Below, piece by piece: positions 48,773 through 61,800 of a stretch of DNA of 64,000 nucleotides. Below the pieces are notes generated by a model that ran no database searches, was not told the origin of the DNA, and saw nothing but the letters and a program-made list of their open reading frames with translations. Within the stretch, counting starts at the first letter, position 1, and every line of letters starts with the position of its first letter. Source of the DNA: Xylaria sp. FL1777 (taxonomy: Eukaryota; Ascomycota; Sordariomycetes; Xylariales; Xylariaceae); contig MU400535.1 in NCBI GenBank assembly GCA_022578965.1, positions 186,001 to 250,000 on the forward strand, in the 5' to 3' direction. The translations under genes and the position numbers were made by a program.

Positions 48773-50301
48773 ATGGCATCGGAAGAGACGAGCTCCAGCG
48801 AACTTCCGCGCGAGGAGCAACATTCCGGACCTGTCCCGTTCCTCCATAAGACGTGTCGACAGGTCCCAGCTACCAAATATCGGCCGGTGGAAACTGTATC
48901 GTCGTCGTCATCCGCCGGGATATGGCGCCGGTACCTGTCGCGGGATAATCGAAAGGGCCGCCATGCTGTAGTGATCTCACCGCAGGGTGCGGCTAGGCTT
49001 GGGGTATCGCACCCCCGCGCCGCCAACACCCTCAAGGCGAGCTTGCGGGGGGTATGGAGGATGCTGGTGAGGTATCCGGTGTTTGATGTTAGTTATGATG
49101 TTGCTGTCATATTCACGTTGGGTAAGCCGCTTCCTCCCCTTATTTGAGCAGTGCATGCAACTCTCGTCCGAATGGAAATGAGCCTTGCAGGAGGAAAATG
49201 TTGAGGTCTATGCTACTAGCATACATATATCTTGGCTGCAATAGCCAACGCAGTGATATGTTTATTTTCTTCATGTTCTTGGGAGAAGAGGAGTACAAAT
49301 ATCACCACAGCGTTGGAACATCGGTCGCGGAGATGTCGACGAACATCATAGGCAAGCAAGCTAATACGATACATGTAGGTTCGGTGATTTGGGTCATCAA
49401 CGGTTTCTTCGCCTGGCTACCAGTCCAGTGGCCCTTCACTGAGTTCGACGGCGAGGTAGACGTGGGAGGCGGCGTCACGGCCTTCGTAGGCGCCACGGTT
49501 TTCGAGTTCGGGTCCGTGCTCCTGATGCTCGAAGCCGTCAACGAGAGGCGGACGGATTGCTTTGGGTGGGCGCTGGAAGAAGCGATGGATAGCCATGGCC
49601 TGCTATTTCGTCCGGATCCAGAGGGGTGCGTGCATCACCATTCGACTCAACACGGTCTGCTCACAGCAGGGGTCCCCGAAGTCGGTACAGAAGGCAGATC
49701 TTGGGAGTGGTGGCCGACGTGGTCGGAACTGAAGACACACTATTTCCGAGAGATCGGGTTCCTGGCGTCTCTTTCTCAGTTCATTGGGGCCACTATATTC
49801 TGGATATCTGGGTTCACTGCGCTACCTCATATCCAAGATCATCTTTCCACGCCTGCAGCCAACGGCGTATATTGGCTACCCCAGGTATGGATCCGAACTA
49901 TTTGCCATTTGGTGCAGTGCTTATACCGTCAAGGTGGTCGGCGGCGTCGGCTTTATCATTTCTAGTTGGCTATTCATGCTCGAGACACAGAAAACATGGT
50001 ATACTCCCGCCCCTGAGGTTTTGGGTTGGCATATAGGGTTCTGGAATTTAATAGGGGCATTTGGCTTCACGGTATGCGGTGCGCTTGGCTTTGCTAGTAG
50101 TAACAAAGCTGCCACTTATGCTTCTGACTTGTCAACTTTTATCGGATCTTGGGCATTCTTGGTAAGTATGGCAATCCTCGAAGCTTCTGTTCTTTAAACA
50201 CTATCGATTTGGAACATTTAGACTGACAGCCATGTTGGTAGATTGGTAGTGTCATTCAATGGTACGAGAGTCTGGATAAGTACCCGGTTTGCTTTCAATA
50301 A
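48773..50301 (+). CDS. Fungal multi-pass integral membrane protein of unknown function
   Basis: Four exons are proposed: 48773-49121, 49379-49884, 49934-50161 and 50242-50301 (380 aa). Joins give IFTL-G-SVIWVINGFFAWL, YWLPQ-VVGGVGFIISSW and SWAFL-IGSVIQWYESL. A polar N-tail (about 110 residues, with SSSSS and RRYLSRDNRKGRH) is followed by about six hydrophobic helices: VAVIFTLGSVIWVINGFF, TAFVGATVFEFGSVLLMLEA, IGFLASLSQFIGATIFWISG, VGGVGFIISSWLFML, FWNLIGAFGFTVCGALGF and the C-terminal STFIGSWAFLIGSVIQW. I recall similar uncharacterised integral membrane proteins in Sordariomycetes; no transport or enzyme motif is visible. Intron 1 is 257 bp, long for this window; the frame stays open across its second half, so an alternative first exon starting near 49150-49200 is possible. 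Introns 2 and 3 are 49 and 80 bp. Confidence 0.75.
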
Positions 50302-53300
50302 ATTAGACTTAATAAAGGCGAACGAATCCGGTTTGATCGATCTCGTACCTATTCTACTGTCGTAGATCGAGGTTACTAGTGATCATGAGACTCATCCATA
50401 CGAAGAAAAGCAGCGAGATATAGGTAGCGTACCGCTGTTCCGATACCCGCCATGATGAAGCCGCTTACCTAAACTCACGTGTTCATAAAAATATACTACA
50501 CTGTATGTGATTGGGAGCTACTCACCTGGATGTCCTCCGACTTACGTCAAATATACTGACTACGAGTTCCACAAAAATGGAACACAATAAGACCATTAGG
50601 TATTTTTACCACTAAATGAATTTGTGAAGCGTTGTGTGCACTGTGGGCAATAAAGTAGAATCTTTGGTGGCTGACATCAGCGAATAAAAAAGAAAAATTC
50701 ACTGTGTTTTAGATAGATTGAAACTCCAAGAGCCTCCCTCATGGGACATGAAATTTTGGTTGTGGTACCTTGGCATTGGGTGGCAGTATGTATACTTACT
50801 GCGTACTTAAACTGATCTGAAATTTACAGGGAAAAGTTCACTCCCTGCTTTTGCCAAAGAAAATATGTACACGTGTAATTTGGGGTGGCAAGTTTAAGAT
50901 GCATACACTGCTACATATAGTAGTATTAATAATGGCCTGACCTACAGTAACATGAACTTTACGCAGTAGACTGATGAGATTTCGTCAAAGCGAAGTAACC
51001 TAATGGACCTGTTCCTTGCCGAAGGAACCTAATCACTAATGTCTATTGTTCTTCGTTTCTTCTTCTAGAACGTGACCAACTAACTGTTTATAGCTCCGAA
51101 GACTCCGGGCTCCCATTAAATGATATATTATACATACCTCTATGTATGTATATAGACGGCTTGCCGAAAGACCTACGTCAGTACACAATAAACGAGACAG
51201 AAACAAGCACACCCTCTTCGGTACCTTGACTCACCACACGTACTCGGCCCACTCAGGTAACTGCACGTATCCGTGAAACTAGGGAGAATGTCGAGGAAAC
51301 CTATTACTCTCCGACAAACGTGTCTCAGACGAATGTTCTCTGTTTCACAAAATACCTTGCTCATCGAAAAGCAGCCGGAGAGAGAATGGGAATAGGAGGT
51401 ATAAAAAACTGGAAGGCGGGCACAGGTGTAAATAAGTTGTCAATAAAAATACCTACCCAAGGTAGAAGCGATATATTACGGGTGCCTAACTTATCTAAGT
51501 ATGCACCTGTCATGCATCATCCATGGGATGAATGCTACCTTCGTAACACCTGCAAGTAGAGATGAAAACTCTCGGGTGCCAGGTACCTTGGGTATGTCAC
51601 GACAGGTTGTTGTCTGGGCCCATTGGCGAATGTCTTGCCCGAAGAAATTCCCTTACTGATATAGCAAACTCGTGGGACCAATGAAGCATTGCTTCTTGAA
51701 CTGCCTCAGCTCTCAGGGCTGGAGTGAAAAGTATACACTATACGGAGCATACATATAACGTCATCATGGCGCGCTGTATTTTGTCTCGCGTAAGTCAACG
51801 CGTCTTCGGATTGCATGGATAGAAGCGAGGGGCTGCTGTTGCAGCATACACGTGTATAATATAAGGGATGAGTTAAGATGTCAGCCTCGCATGATATGGT
51901 CCCCGAAAACAGGATAATAATGGTAGAAAAAGCTGAGATAAAACGCACCGGCCGTCGGAATTATGTAGTTATTATCTGGATAAGGTGATTTTCGCATTCA
52001 ATGTAACCACAATGGCCAGATCCAAGCAGCGAGGTACACTACTCCACAGGACCTGGGTGCTATACTGCTTCCTACCTTAGTGTGCGCTAGATGGCACTTA
52101 GTACGGCCACGGCCTCGCCGTTCTAGCGTAATTGACCCTCGACTAAGCCCAATAGAGCACGCCTCAAGACCCCAAGTCCCTGCAATTTCGAGATTCCCGC
52201 AGTGCCGCTTATTGTCGAGAGTCAAGACAAACATGACCTGCCCTCTGAGCGGGGTATGCTGCTTAATAGTAATTTAATGGTAATAAGAATTCTTCATGCA
52301 ACACAATCCAGATTCTAACATGTTGACGTGATGCATGTGAGGTGCCATCTCGCGGAAAGAAAAGCCTTATCACAAACAAGGCATGGACTAGGTAAGTAGT
52401 CATAACAGTTCGAACGAATAATGTACTTCTATAGTCATTGGTACACACACTATAGGTAGTATTTGGCCAATCGAAAGACGGGACGGTAAACACAGAATTG
52501 ACGACCCTGATTAGTCCCGTGGCCATGAGCATGAGTCTGCATCCCTGTGAAGCGGGCCAAAGGAGAGATACCGATACATATACATATTGAGAAGCATAAA
52601 AAAAAAGGCGTTGTTGCTATGAGCACAACACGGCATCTAGAGCTATTTAGCGGCTATAAATAGTCTGGAATGATCCGATTCGCCGTTATAGAGTTGAACA
52701 TGCAAGATCAAAGATAAAGAAACGGCTTTACCAAAGCTGGTAAAGGCCGCTCGCGACTGCTCTTTGCAGCAGTCTTCTTGGGATCTCAGGTTCGGTGTAA
52801 GTGAGGAATGTGGTGACGCGACACAGCTGAAGGAATCTGCAGTATGCGTGACGCAAGAGGGTGGACTGAGATTAGCGGTTAGCGCATGTACCTGCATTTG
52901 GATGGCTGTATCGGGCAGTTTTGGTTGGGCACGAAGTCCCCACTTGCCGTAATCTCGAGCCTGAAGAGGCTTAGGCACGCTGAATGCATGAAGAAATATA
53001 ATATATTGATGTACACGTATATACGGTACCCTAGAGATCTCTCTACCGCTGCGTGGGTAGCCTGGTCGCTGCACGGAGGTTTTATACTAAGCATGTAGTA
53101 TAGGTAAGTAGGTATGCTGGCAGTCAGTTCAAATTACGTAGATACCTCCCTCCTTTAAGCATTAATACTAGAGAGATTGCGAGATGGAGAAGACCGGCAA
53201 GGACCTTGTTTCTTTTAAGTCTTGGTGGGGATGCCAGAGCCCCACTCCTGGAATTGCCTAGTGTAGGTACGGAGTACATACCTACTACGCAGTAGATGCT

Positions 53301-54100
53301 GCTTCCATAAAATCCTCATTTCCTTGTTTTAATAGCGGAGGGACGTTGGACTTCACGGCGGCTGGGGAGTATATAGTATATAGCGACGTATAATAAGACA
53401 GTCCTACATATAGTTTAGATAGCTGGTGAGCCGTGACAGACTACATGCGTGGTGCATTGTGGGTTTAGGTATATAGGCCAGTGTAAAATACCGGTACAAC
53501 ACTCTCTATAGTAGGTACGCTGTACGTTCTGATGAAAAGATACCTGGGCATATGATCATCTGACTTGATCAACTGCTGTTAGTACGTACAGCGTAGTATC
53601 TAGTCATATAGTCATATTTATGCGTAGCTTAAAAGCCTTTTTGCTGGATATTGTTCTTTAAGAGTATAGCTATAGCTATAATAACCTCCGCGTTGGGTTG
53701 CCTTTTATTGTTCTCTTTTGAATTCTTATTAATTTTCAACTCCTTTCTCAGTATAAAGAAGAAGTAGGTACCTATTTAAGCTGCTATCTACAATAATAGG
53801 TGGCAGGTAGGTATGGTAACACAATTGCATCTCGGGAGCTCTTCGTTCGTTCTGTTTTAGCGCCTTCAATCTAGACTCGTTTAGGTAGGCAAACTTTGAC
53901 CAACTTAATATTTATTATGGACTTGGGTTGGAACCACAGTGGGCTAATGTCTCCAAAGAGTGTATCCAGAAAACATACTTACGCATAGATGGTTAGCCGA
54001 CCTAAGTTTTCCAACTGTATAGCACTGTATACCTAGCCTGCTCAGCAGCAAATCGGGGACTGCTGTACAGTACCACACCACACCCTACTGTACTGTACCA
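50302..54100. other. Gene-free AT-leaning stretch
   Basis: No supported gene in 3.8 kb. Open frames at 52643-53094 on both strands overlap each other and show no domain. TAGGTA-type motifs recur (about 53097-53115, 53260-53290). Confidence 0.45.
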
Positions 54101-55289
54101 AGGAAGGCCCTGTATTCCAGTTGCCAGCCAATCTCCCCAGGCAAATATCTCCCTCTGCTACTATCTCTCCTTCCTTCCCTCCTTCCGGATGCGCCAGTGC
54201 GATTCCTCTCCGGTTAGGAATCTAGCGGCCAGGGAAAGAGAGAGCCCGAGTGGTTGTTTGTTGTCGCACGACCTTTTGGCGTTGCCGTTGCTGATATCGT
54301 GGCCGTTGTGCCCGCATCTTTTTTTTTTCCCTCCCTTACTCATTGGCCTGTCTGCATGCATTGTGCCCCAAGGAAGCGCCCCCTATTCACGACCAACGAG
54401 CGTCGAGAATCAACAAATACGCCAGCCCAGCCGTGCCAGGCCAGGGATACCGTGCCACCACCAACGAAGCAGCATTCTGACCGGGCGAACGACCTTGGCC
54501 TCCTCCAACGCGACCGACGAAACGAAACACCAACGCTGGACAATTGCAGTGGAAGCATCGTCGCCATCGAAAGCCTGCACCAGGGGATCACCTTGCCCGA
54601 CCGGCGGCTCCCTAGATCAACTTGCATATATATTTTTTGCCATTATCATCAGATAGCCCGCAGCGGTTTGACGATAGCGCATCCTGTCAGATTGGCCGCA
54701 GCCTAGCCCACACGAGGTCCAGACGAGCTCGAGCCGAGCTGGAGAACGCGACACAGAACTACCGCGACCTGGCAGCTCAACTCGATCCAGTCTGCCCGAT
54801 CAGCCATACCAGCCCTGCATACGTCGCCCACGACCGAAGATCATTCTTGCTGTTCCGTTGCCAACTGTCTGCACGAGTGCAGGCGGATGAGCGATATCCA
54901 GTCCCTGCAGCACTACGACACAATACAAAACTGGCTTATTGGACACCCAGACGGTCAGACCGCCTTTGGAATTAATTCTTTGCATTGACCCGGCGCGTCT
55001 TCAGCTTTGTATGCAATCAAGCAATCTCACAGATCACCAGCCAGATTATTCCCTGCCCTGCCCCTGCCCACCCCAGCCCTGCCTGGTCTTTTGCTCTTGC
55101 ATGTTTACGGTGTACTGCATCGCATAACAGCCGATTCTTCCTGGTCAGCCTGTTTTTCTGTTTCAAATATCTCGCAACAGTTACTACCAAGGTGCTGTTC
55201 GTGCCAGTCTACCCAGTCCGGCGTCTGTGTCTGGTGCATTTTGTTAGCTCTCACGTTTCGTTGATTGTTCTACGCGTGGAGCGTAGAAA
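54101..55289 (+). promoter_or_regulatory. Probable promoter and long leader of the KIN4-type kinase gene
   Basis: Pyrimidine- and CAG/GCC-rich sequence runs into the kinase start, with several upstream ATGs (for example those opening the frames at 54189 and 54254). None of the encoded peptides has a domain. If transcription starts near 54150, as the CT tract suggests, these would be upstream open reading frames. Transcript ends cannot be read from the sequence. Confidence 0.4.
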
Positions 55290-58200
55290 ATGTCTTCTGC
55301 TGCATTGCAATCCGCTCCCCATCAGCCAACCTCGCTTTCTGCATTAAACACCCACTCGCCGGCGGCATCCCCGTCGAACCGCCAGTATACCCCAGCCCAG
55401 TCTCCGAATCGCGAAGGACGCTATGCAAACAGAGATCATCCATCCGCTTCACCTGGACACTCGTCGAAACGCCCTTCCACGAGACCTAGTGGAAACAGTG
55501 CCAACGCTAACAGCCCTGTTCCTACCAACCTAGAACAGTCGCAGTCAACCATGACCTCGCGTACTACATTGGCCTCGCCAGCCCCTGTGATGGCCACCTC
55601 CACCGAGTATGAGAAGCCCGCTTCGAGCCGTCGGCGACACGAGCCCCCGGTTGCCCCTCCTCGAACCTCGTCAACGCAATACGGTAACCCAGGCATGGGC
55701 CAACCGACTTCGCGGAGAGTTGCACGTGCCGAAGAACGTGCTGCGAGCTCTCCTAAACGGATGCCTGGCGAGGATGGCAAAATAAGTACTAATGGGTATT
55801 CGGATATTAGGACATCAGCGTATGACGAATTAAACTCGCGCACGAGTAGAACCGCTTCTCAACACGTGCCCCAGGAGATGTTGAATGCATCGGACGGCTC
55901 GAGAGACCATCGTCAAACTGCACCAACTACAATGCCTGTCCGCACTCGAGATCAACATGCAACCTCGGTATCGTCAAAACAACCGTCTCGCGAAGCCAGT
56001 GAAGTTCTCAATCGCGTTATTGTCTCACAACCCGAAGTCGACCTGGATAGGGAGAGGGAGCGTCGAGAGGCTGCCCAACCGCACTCCACATCGACAACCC
56101 AAGTCGGACGCGATGACGATGATGAGACCGCTGCACCACCTCCAGTAGTCCACATGCACGATGCTCAAGATGAAAGCCGGCGTGGCGGCCGCAGTCGGCA
56201 TGAGCACTCCAAACGGGAAAAGTCATCCCGGTTCGGTGACTACTATCTAGGCCATACAATTGGCGAAGGCGAGTTTGGAAAAGTTAAACTGGGCTGGAAG
56301 CAAGATGGTGGTGTTCAGGTATGATGTTAATTATATTTACTAATCATGTTAGCGAGTGACTAACTTTAACATTAGGTTGCTATCAAACTTATCCGTCGTG
56401 ATAGTGTCGGCAATAACCCATCACGCCTCGCCAAGATCTACCGCGAAGTTCATATCTTGCGAGGCCTCTCCCATCCTAACATAGTTAGATTACACGAGAT
56501 GTCCGAAACCGATCGCCATATCGGCATTGTCCTCGAATACGCGTCTGGTGGTGAACTTTTCGATTACATCTTAAACCATCGGTATCTCAAAGATCCAGCA
56601 GCTAGGAGACTTTTCGCCCAGCTAATCTCTGGCGTGGGTTACTTGCACAAGAAAGGCATTGTTCACCGAGATCTTAAGCTAGAGAATTTGCTGCTTGACC
56701 GGAACCGAAATATTATCATTACCGACTTTGGGTTTGCTAACACATTCGATGCAAGCGATGAATTGACAGAAGAAGAAGAGTTGAATTTGCCCGACCGCGA
56801 CTTCGTTAAACGATCTGGCTTGGACAAACCTAAAGAAAACGGCATGCGGAGAGGTGACTTGATGCAAACAAGTTGTGGAAGCCCATGCTATGCTGCACCG
56901 GAGTTGGTTGTTAGCGACTCACTGTATACAGGCCGTAAAGTCGATGTCTGGAGTTGTGGTGTTATTCTGGTACGTACGCCTTCCTCCCTTATGAACTATA
57001 CAAAAACTCACCCCAGTCAAAGTATGCCATGCTTGCGGGATATCTACCTTTTGATGATGATCCTGATAACCCGGAAGGCGATAATATCAATTTATTGTAT
57101 AAGTATATTGTTAACACCCCGCTTACGTTCCCTGAGTACGTCACTCCACACGCTCGAGATCTCCTTCGGCGTATTCTAGTACCAAGTCCACGAAAGCGAG
57201 CAGACTTGTTTGAAGTCGCGCGACATAGTTGGCTCAGCGAGTATGCACACGTAGTAGAGCTTATTACCAGTACCACGACAACGTCTAGCGAGATTCAGAA
57301 CACTACGGTACCTTCCGATGAAGTTGAAACAGGAGGCTTGGCGAGAAGTGCGTCTGTTAGGGAAACGGCCAAGCCGAAGACTACCACTGCTGTGCCAGTG
57401 GGCGACTTAGCACGAAAACAGGGCAAAGTCGACGCCGACGAAGCAGTGTATGCGAAACAACAGAGAGATAATAAGCGGCGGACCGTACAAGTGGAATACG
57501 TCGCTCCTACGACGCAGACCCAAAGGGGAGCGGAGCAGTCCGAAATTCATACCTCTCCCCATGGAAAGACCAAGGGTAAATCTTCTAGCCAGGGTCCTGC
57601 GGAGGTTCATTCTTCACCACACGACAAACCGCTGCCGAAAGATCCCCCGGTTGCGAAAGACCCATACAGTACTGGGTCGCCTAGAGAGACGAGAAAGCCA
57701 CCAAGCGCCCACCGACGGGATGGGCCTCCTCCAAGAGCAAGCCAAGGGCGCTCTACATCTGATCATCCGTATGTGAGCACCGCCGCTGGGCCACCTGTAT
57801 CACGGCCTGCTACTGGTGGATCGATACATTCTTCTGGTTCTAGAGGACTAGTCCCATCATCACGAGCGTCGTACGGCTTACCTTTACCCCCTGCCGTTGC
57901 CGGTACTAACGCGCAAGGAAGCATACAACAACCGAAGGGTTCAAAGAATTACGTCATATCAAACCCGATCCCGCAAGAGTCTCCCGACCTGGGCTTTGGG
58001 CGACCGAGCATCAATATGCCTCCTAAATTCGCTGAAGTTTCGGGGTTCAATAACCAACCGAAGACGTCATCAGGCGAGGCCAAAGGCCACAGGAGATCGA
58101 ACACAATTGGCGAGATCGGGGGCAAGATTTTTGGCCGCAGCGGGTCCATCTTTGGCGGCCGCAAGAAACGAACAGACCAAGCAGAGAAACCTTCTAAAAA

Positions 58201-58936
58201 GTACCCTCCTGTCAGCATGTCCAACACCATGCCGGGTGAGTCCAGGACCTCTATGGATTCTCGCGCTTCCCGTAGATCATTTTCTTTAGGTCTCGGAAAG
58301 AAGCGAAGTGGTAGTATATTAGGATCCCCATCGTCAGCTGAGCGGCCGCCTAACGCTAGGCGTTTCTCGATAATGAAGGTTATGGGGTTAAGTAAAGATC
58401 CTTCACCACCACCTGATGGCTCGCAGCCTGATCTGCCGATTCAAGACCCTCCAGAAGTGGATGCATATGGTCGATATATCAGCCCACCTCAGGGTGACAG
58501 CAATGCTGGGCAGCAGCATACGGACGGAATGTACGAGCAGCCGCTGGAACCGCAACTTGGACCACCACAAATTAGCCATAGCGCAAACCCTACTCATCGT
58601 CGCTACCCCTCAGAATCACAGGCCTCTGCACTTCCCTCCTATTTACAACAAGGAGCGGTATTGAATTCGGAATCAGAGTCTTCTATTGATCATCCACCCC
58701 GGAGGTTACCTAACTCAGCCCCCTATCAATCTGGTTATGACTCCGACCAGTACGACAGCCGTCGGACGGGCAATCGGCAAGGTGAGCGGGTACTTCAAAA
58801 GAACAAGAGGTTCGTAGATGCGTACGACGAAGAAGAGTACGGAAGACCACGTGATCATGCCGGAAGTAGTGGTGCCGCAAAGAGAGTCATGGACTTCTTC
58901 AGACGTAGGGGGCGAGCAAGGGGTGGCGAGGTCTAG
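55290..58936 (+). CDS. Serine/threonine kinase of the KIN4 family (KfsA-like)
   Basis: Three exons are proposed: 55290-56318, 56376-56969 and 57023-58936 (1178 aa), with introns of 57 and 53 bp. Joins give [12 protein letters not shown] and [18 protein letters not shown] disordered Ser/Pro/Arg-rich N-tail (1-317) precedes the kinase domain (about 318-615). That domain has [13 protein letters not shown] (Lys347), [10 protein letters not shown] (Asp442), DFG (460-462), TSCGSP (Thr508) and APE (517-519). Between DFG and TSCGSP lies an insert of about 45 residues with an acidic ELTEEEEL patch, as in Kin4. Kin4 restrains mitotic exit when the spindle is misplaced; KfsA is its Aspergillus relative acting in septation and conidiation. 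The long tail has [20 protein letters not shown] and [12 protein letters not shown], conserved in fungal relatives, and ends with [18 protein letters not shown], a basic, possibly membrane-binding end. Confidence 0.92.
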
Positions 58937-60176
58937 GCAGGCGAGCCAAACAACAAACTCTTCCCATTCAAGTCACATCATCCAGGCTGTCCTGTCCAGC
59001 CTGGAAACAACACCAGCTCAGTTGCAAATATTCGGGATCTGCCCCTGGTTGGCGATACTCTGATTCCTATGCTACGATGTCAACATTTATATACATCAGC
59101 AACGGCCAGTTCGGAGCGCCAAGAAATCGTAACTCATAAGCAGCTGCCGAGCCGGTTATCTCACGCGCTGACAGGCCTCAGGTCTATGGATGACGTGACG
59201 TGACCATCGTGAATGATTCAGAGTTATATTCTCGGTTTCGATTATGGGCATTCGGTTGGGAGTTCGACTGGCGGTTTAGATCAGTTCCGTGGTGTTCTCT
59301 TTTTTCTCCTCTCCTACTTTGTCATCTCATAACATCTCCAAATCATTCCAACGAATTTGTTCTCCGATTTGAAGATGTTTCAAAAGGTTGTTGCCACTAG
59401 TCGGGCAGGTTTTAAACATCTGGGGGGACGTGGTCCAGAAGTCGTGGCGGACACGCATACGACCCCAGCTGTGTTTTTTCTCTCAAGAAAGACATAAACT
59501 GATAATTAACTGGCGAGCATTAGCGAGCATGTAGTGTTAATAGATTCCGCCAACGGCGGTGAGGGTTGTACGAGGAGTATGGATAATAATATACCAATAG
59601 AAACCTCAAGTTCGCCCAATAACCAACTCTCAATGTGCATTGAGATAGTCGTGGATAGGTTGTATACAACGCACAATTGATTTTATTTGCACACATAATA
59701 TGTCTCGAGCTTAGCGTCCGATGAGTAGCACTTCCGCGAATAGTAACATTACTTTGAGTGTTGCGCACTTGCTAAGAACCGTAAATAGTTGGCATCCACG
59801 AGTTCTTCGAGATAACTGGCGATATATAAACCATATTACCTCATCCTGTATTTCATTCAAGCCTCCTAGCTAATGGTCTCAACACATCGCTATTCTCGTA
59901 ATTTTCATAGCCACTGCTCTTCCGCCCTTTCTTTTTGAGAATGCTGGCTGCCTGTCTATAGCGTATTTTTTCCCTCCGAGTCGGCTATGGACTCTAACCC
60001 ATCATATTCCTCATCCATCATGACTGCTGAGATAGGTCTAGGCATAATATCTTTTCTGTGGTTTTTTGCTCGTTAGATGCTTTCATCGCTTAGCCCTTCG
60101 CTCTTTCTCTCTGTCTCTCTCTCTCCTTTTCTTTTCTTTCTATCTGAATAGCTCCTGGATTCTAACTAACCAACTT
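58937..60176. other. Convergent intergenic region
   Basis: These 1.2 kb separate the 3' ends of the kinase and DAHP synthase genes. No gene was seen. A CT-rich tract lies at about 60095-60140, just past the DAHP synthase stop. Confidence 0.55.
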
Positions 60177-60788
60177 CTACAGAGCCCTCTCCTTCCGGTA
60201 GCTGTCGGCGATGAGGAAGGCCAGCTCGAGAGCCTGGCGCTCGTTGAGGCGCGGGTCGCAGAAGCTCGTGTAGTTGGTCGACAGGTCGTCCTCGTCGAGG
60301 CCCTCGCTGCCGCCCAGGCACTCGGTGACGGCGTCGCCTGTGAGCTCGAGGTGCACGCCGCCGAGGTAGCTGCCCTCCTCCTTGTGGATCTGCAGCGTGG
60401 CCTGCAGCTCGGAGAAGACGTCGTCGAAACGCCGCGTCTTGACGCCCGCGCCCGTCGACCGCGTGTTGCCGTGCATGGGGTCGCACTGCCAGATGACGGC
60501 GCCCCGGTACTCGCTGCCCTCGACGGCGCGGATGTGCGACGGCAGCAGGTCCCGCACCCGCGACGCGCCGTACCGCGTGATCAGCGTGATCTTGCCCGGC
60601 TCGACGTCCGGGCTCAGCGTCCGCAGCAGCGCCAGCAGGTCTGACGTCGGCGTCGTCGGCCCGACCTTGACGCCGATGGGGTTCGCGACGCCCCGGAAGA
60701 ACTCGACGTGCGCGCCGTCGATCTGCCGCGTGCGGTCCCCGATCCAGAGGAAGTGCGCCGATGTGTCGTAGTACTGCTTCCGCGCCTC

Positions 60789-60827
<39 letters not shown>

Positions 60828-61800
60828 ACCCTCGGCAGACGGCGACGGCGGCGGTTGCGGCCCCAGGGCGGGCGGCACCTCCATCAGCCGCGTCAGGTTC
60901 TCCTCGTACTCGAGCAGCAGACCCTCGTGGCTCGTGAAGAGGTCGATGGTGTCCAGCTTGGGACTCTTGTCCGCGCCGATCGTGTGCATGAAGCGCAGCA
61001 TGTCCTGCAGGAACTGCACCGCGGCCGTGTACTTGGCCTTCAGCTCCGGGTCCTTGACGTGGCCTAGACTCCAGTTCAGCGGCCGGTGCAGGTCTGCTAT
61101 CCCCGCAGCGATGGCGGCGCGAACGTAGTTGAGCGTTGCCGCGGAGTGGTTATACGCCCTGTAGTCTGATTAGTCTGCGTGACACGATAACGAATTCTCA
61201 GAGGACCTTTGCTGTTGGCGCGAAGACGCTATATCAAGGGGGTACGAGACAAAAAGAAAGGGAGGGGAAGGGAAGGGAAGCTCCTCACTTGACCAATCTC
61301 TGCGGATCCAGCTCCCGGTCCTCGAGGTGGTAGCCGTTGAGGATGTCGCCGCGGAACGAGGGCACCTCGCGGCCGTCGACGACCTCGGTGGGGCTGGAGC
61401 GCGGCTTCGCGTACTGGCCGGCCATGCGGCCGATGCGCACGACGCGCTTGTCGGCGCCCCAGACCAGCACCAGGCTCATCTGCAGCAGCAGCTTGACCTT
61501 GGACTCGATGGCGTCCTGGCGGCAGTAGTCGAACAGCTCGGCGCAGTCGCCGCCCTGCAGCAGGAAGGCCTCGCCGCGCGCCACGTCCCGCAGCGACCGC
61601 TTCAGCTTCTCGATCTCGTGCGGGTGCACCAGCGGCGGCAGCCGGCTCAGCTCCGCCGTCGCCCGGCCCAGCGCCGCCGCGTCCGGGTACTCGGGACACT
61701 GCCTGATCGGCTTCGTGCGCCACGATGACGGCGTCCAGTCTCCTGCTGCTGCTGCTGCTGTGCTGGCACCGCCGTTTGTGGGCTGCGTCGAGGACGCCAT
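60177..61800 (-). CDS. Class II (plant-type) 3-deoxy-D-arabino-heptulosonate-7-phosphate synthase
   Basis: Two exons on the minus strand are proposed: 61800-61289 and 61158-60177 (497 aa), joined across a 130-bp intron as RLV-K-AYNHSAATLNYVRAA. It condenses phosphoenolpyruvate and erythrose-4-phosphate, the first shikimate step. Class II marks include FLLQGGDCAELFDYC (metal-binding Cys), RIGRMAGQYAKPRS, SFRGDILNGYH, SHEGLLLEYEE, HFLWIGDRTRQIDGAHVEFF, GVANPIGVKVGPT, LITRYGASR, WQCDPMHGNT, GGVHLELTGDAVTECLGG and DPRLNERQALELAFL. Neurospora crassa has a class II isoenzyme that is tryptophan-sensitive; feedback here is not readable. A serine run at about residues 282-291, coded by a CTG/AGC repeat, is inserted in a loop. 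Third positions are strongly GC-biased compared with neighbours. A TGACTCA element lies upstream. Convergent with the kinase gene. Confidence 0.95.
60789..60828 (-). repeat. Trinucleotide repeat coding poly-serine in DAHP synthase
   Basis: Plus strand shows about ten CTG units with one TTG change; on the coding strand these are AGC codons for serine. Length is likely to vary between strains. Confidence 0.85.

Noticed and set aside
60066..61728. Long plus-strand frames opposite the DAHP synthase
   Set aside because: Shadows caused by the high third-position GC of the real gene on the minus strand.
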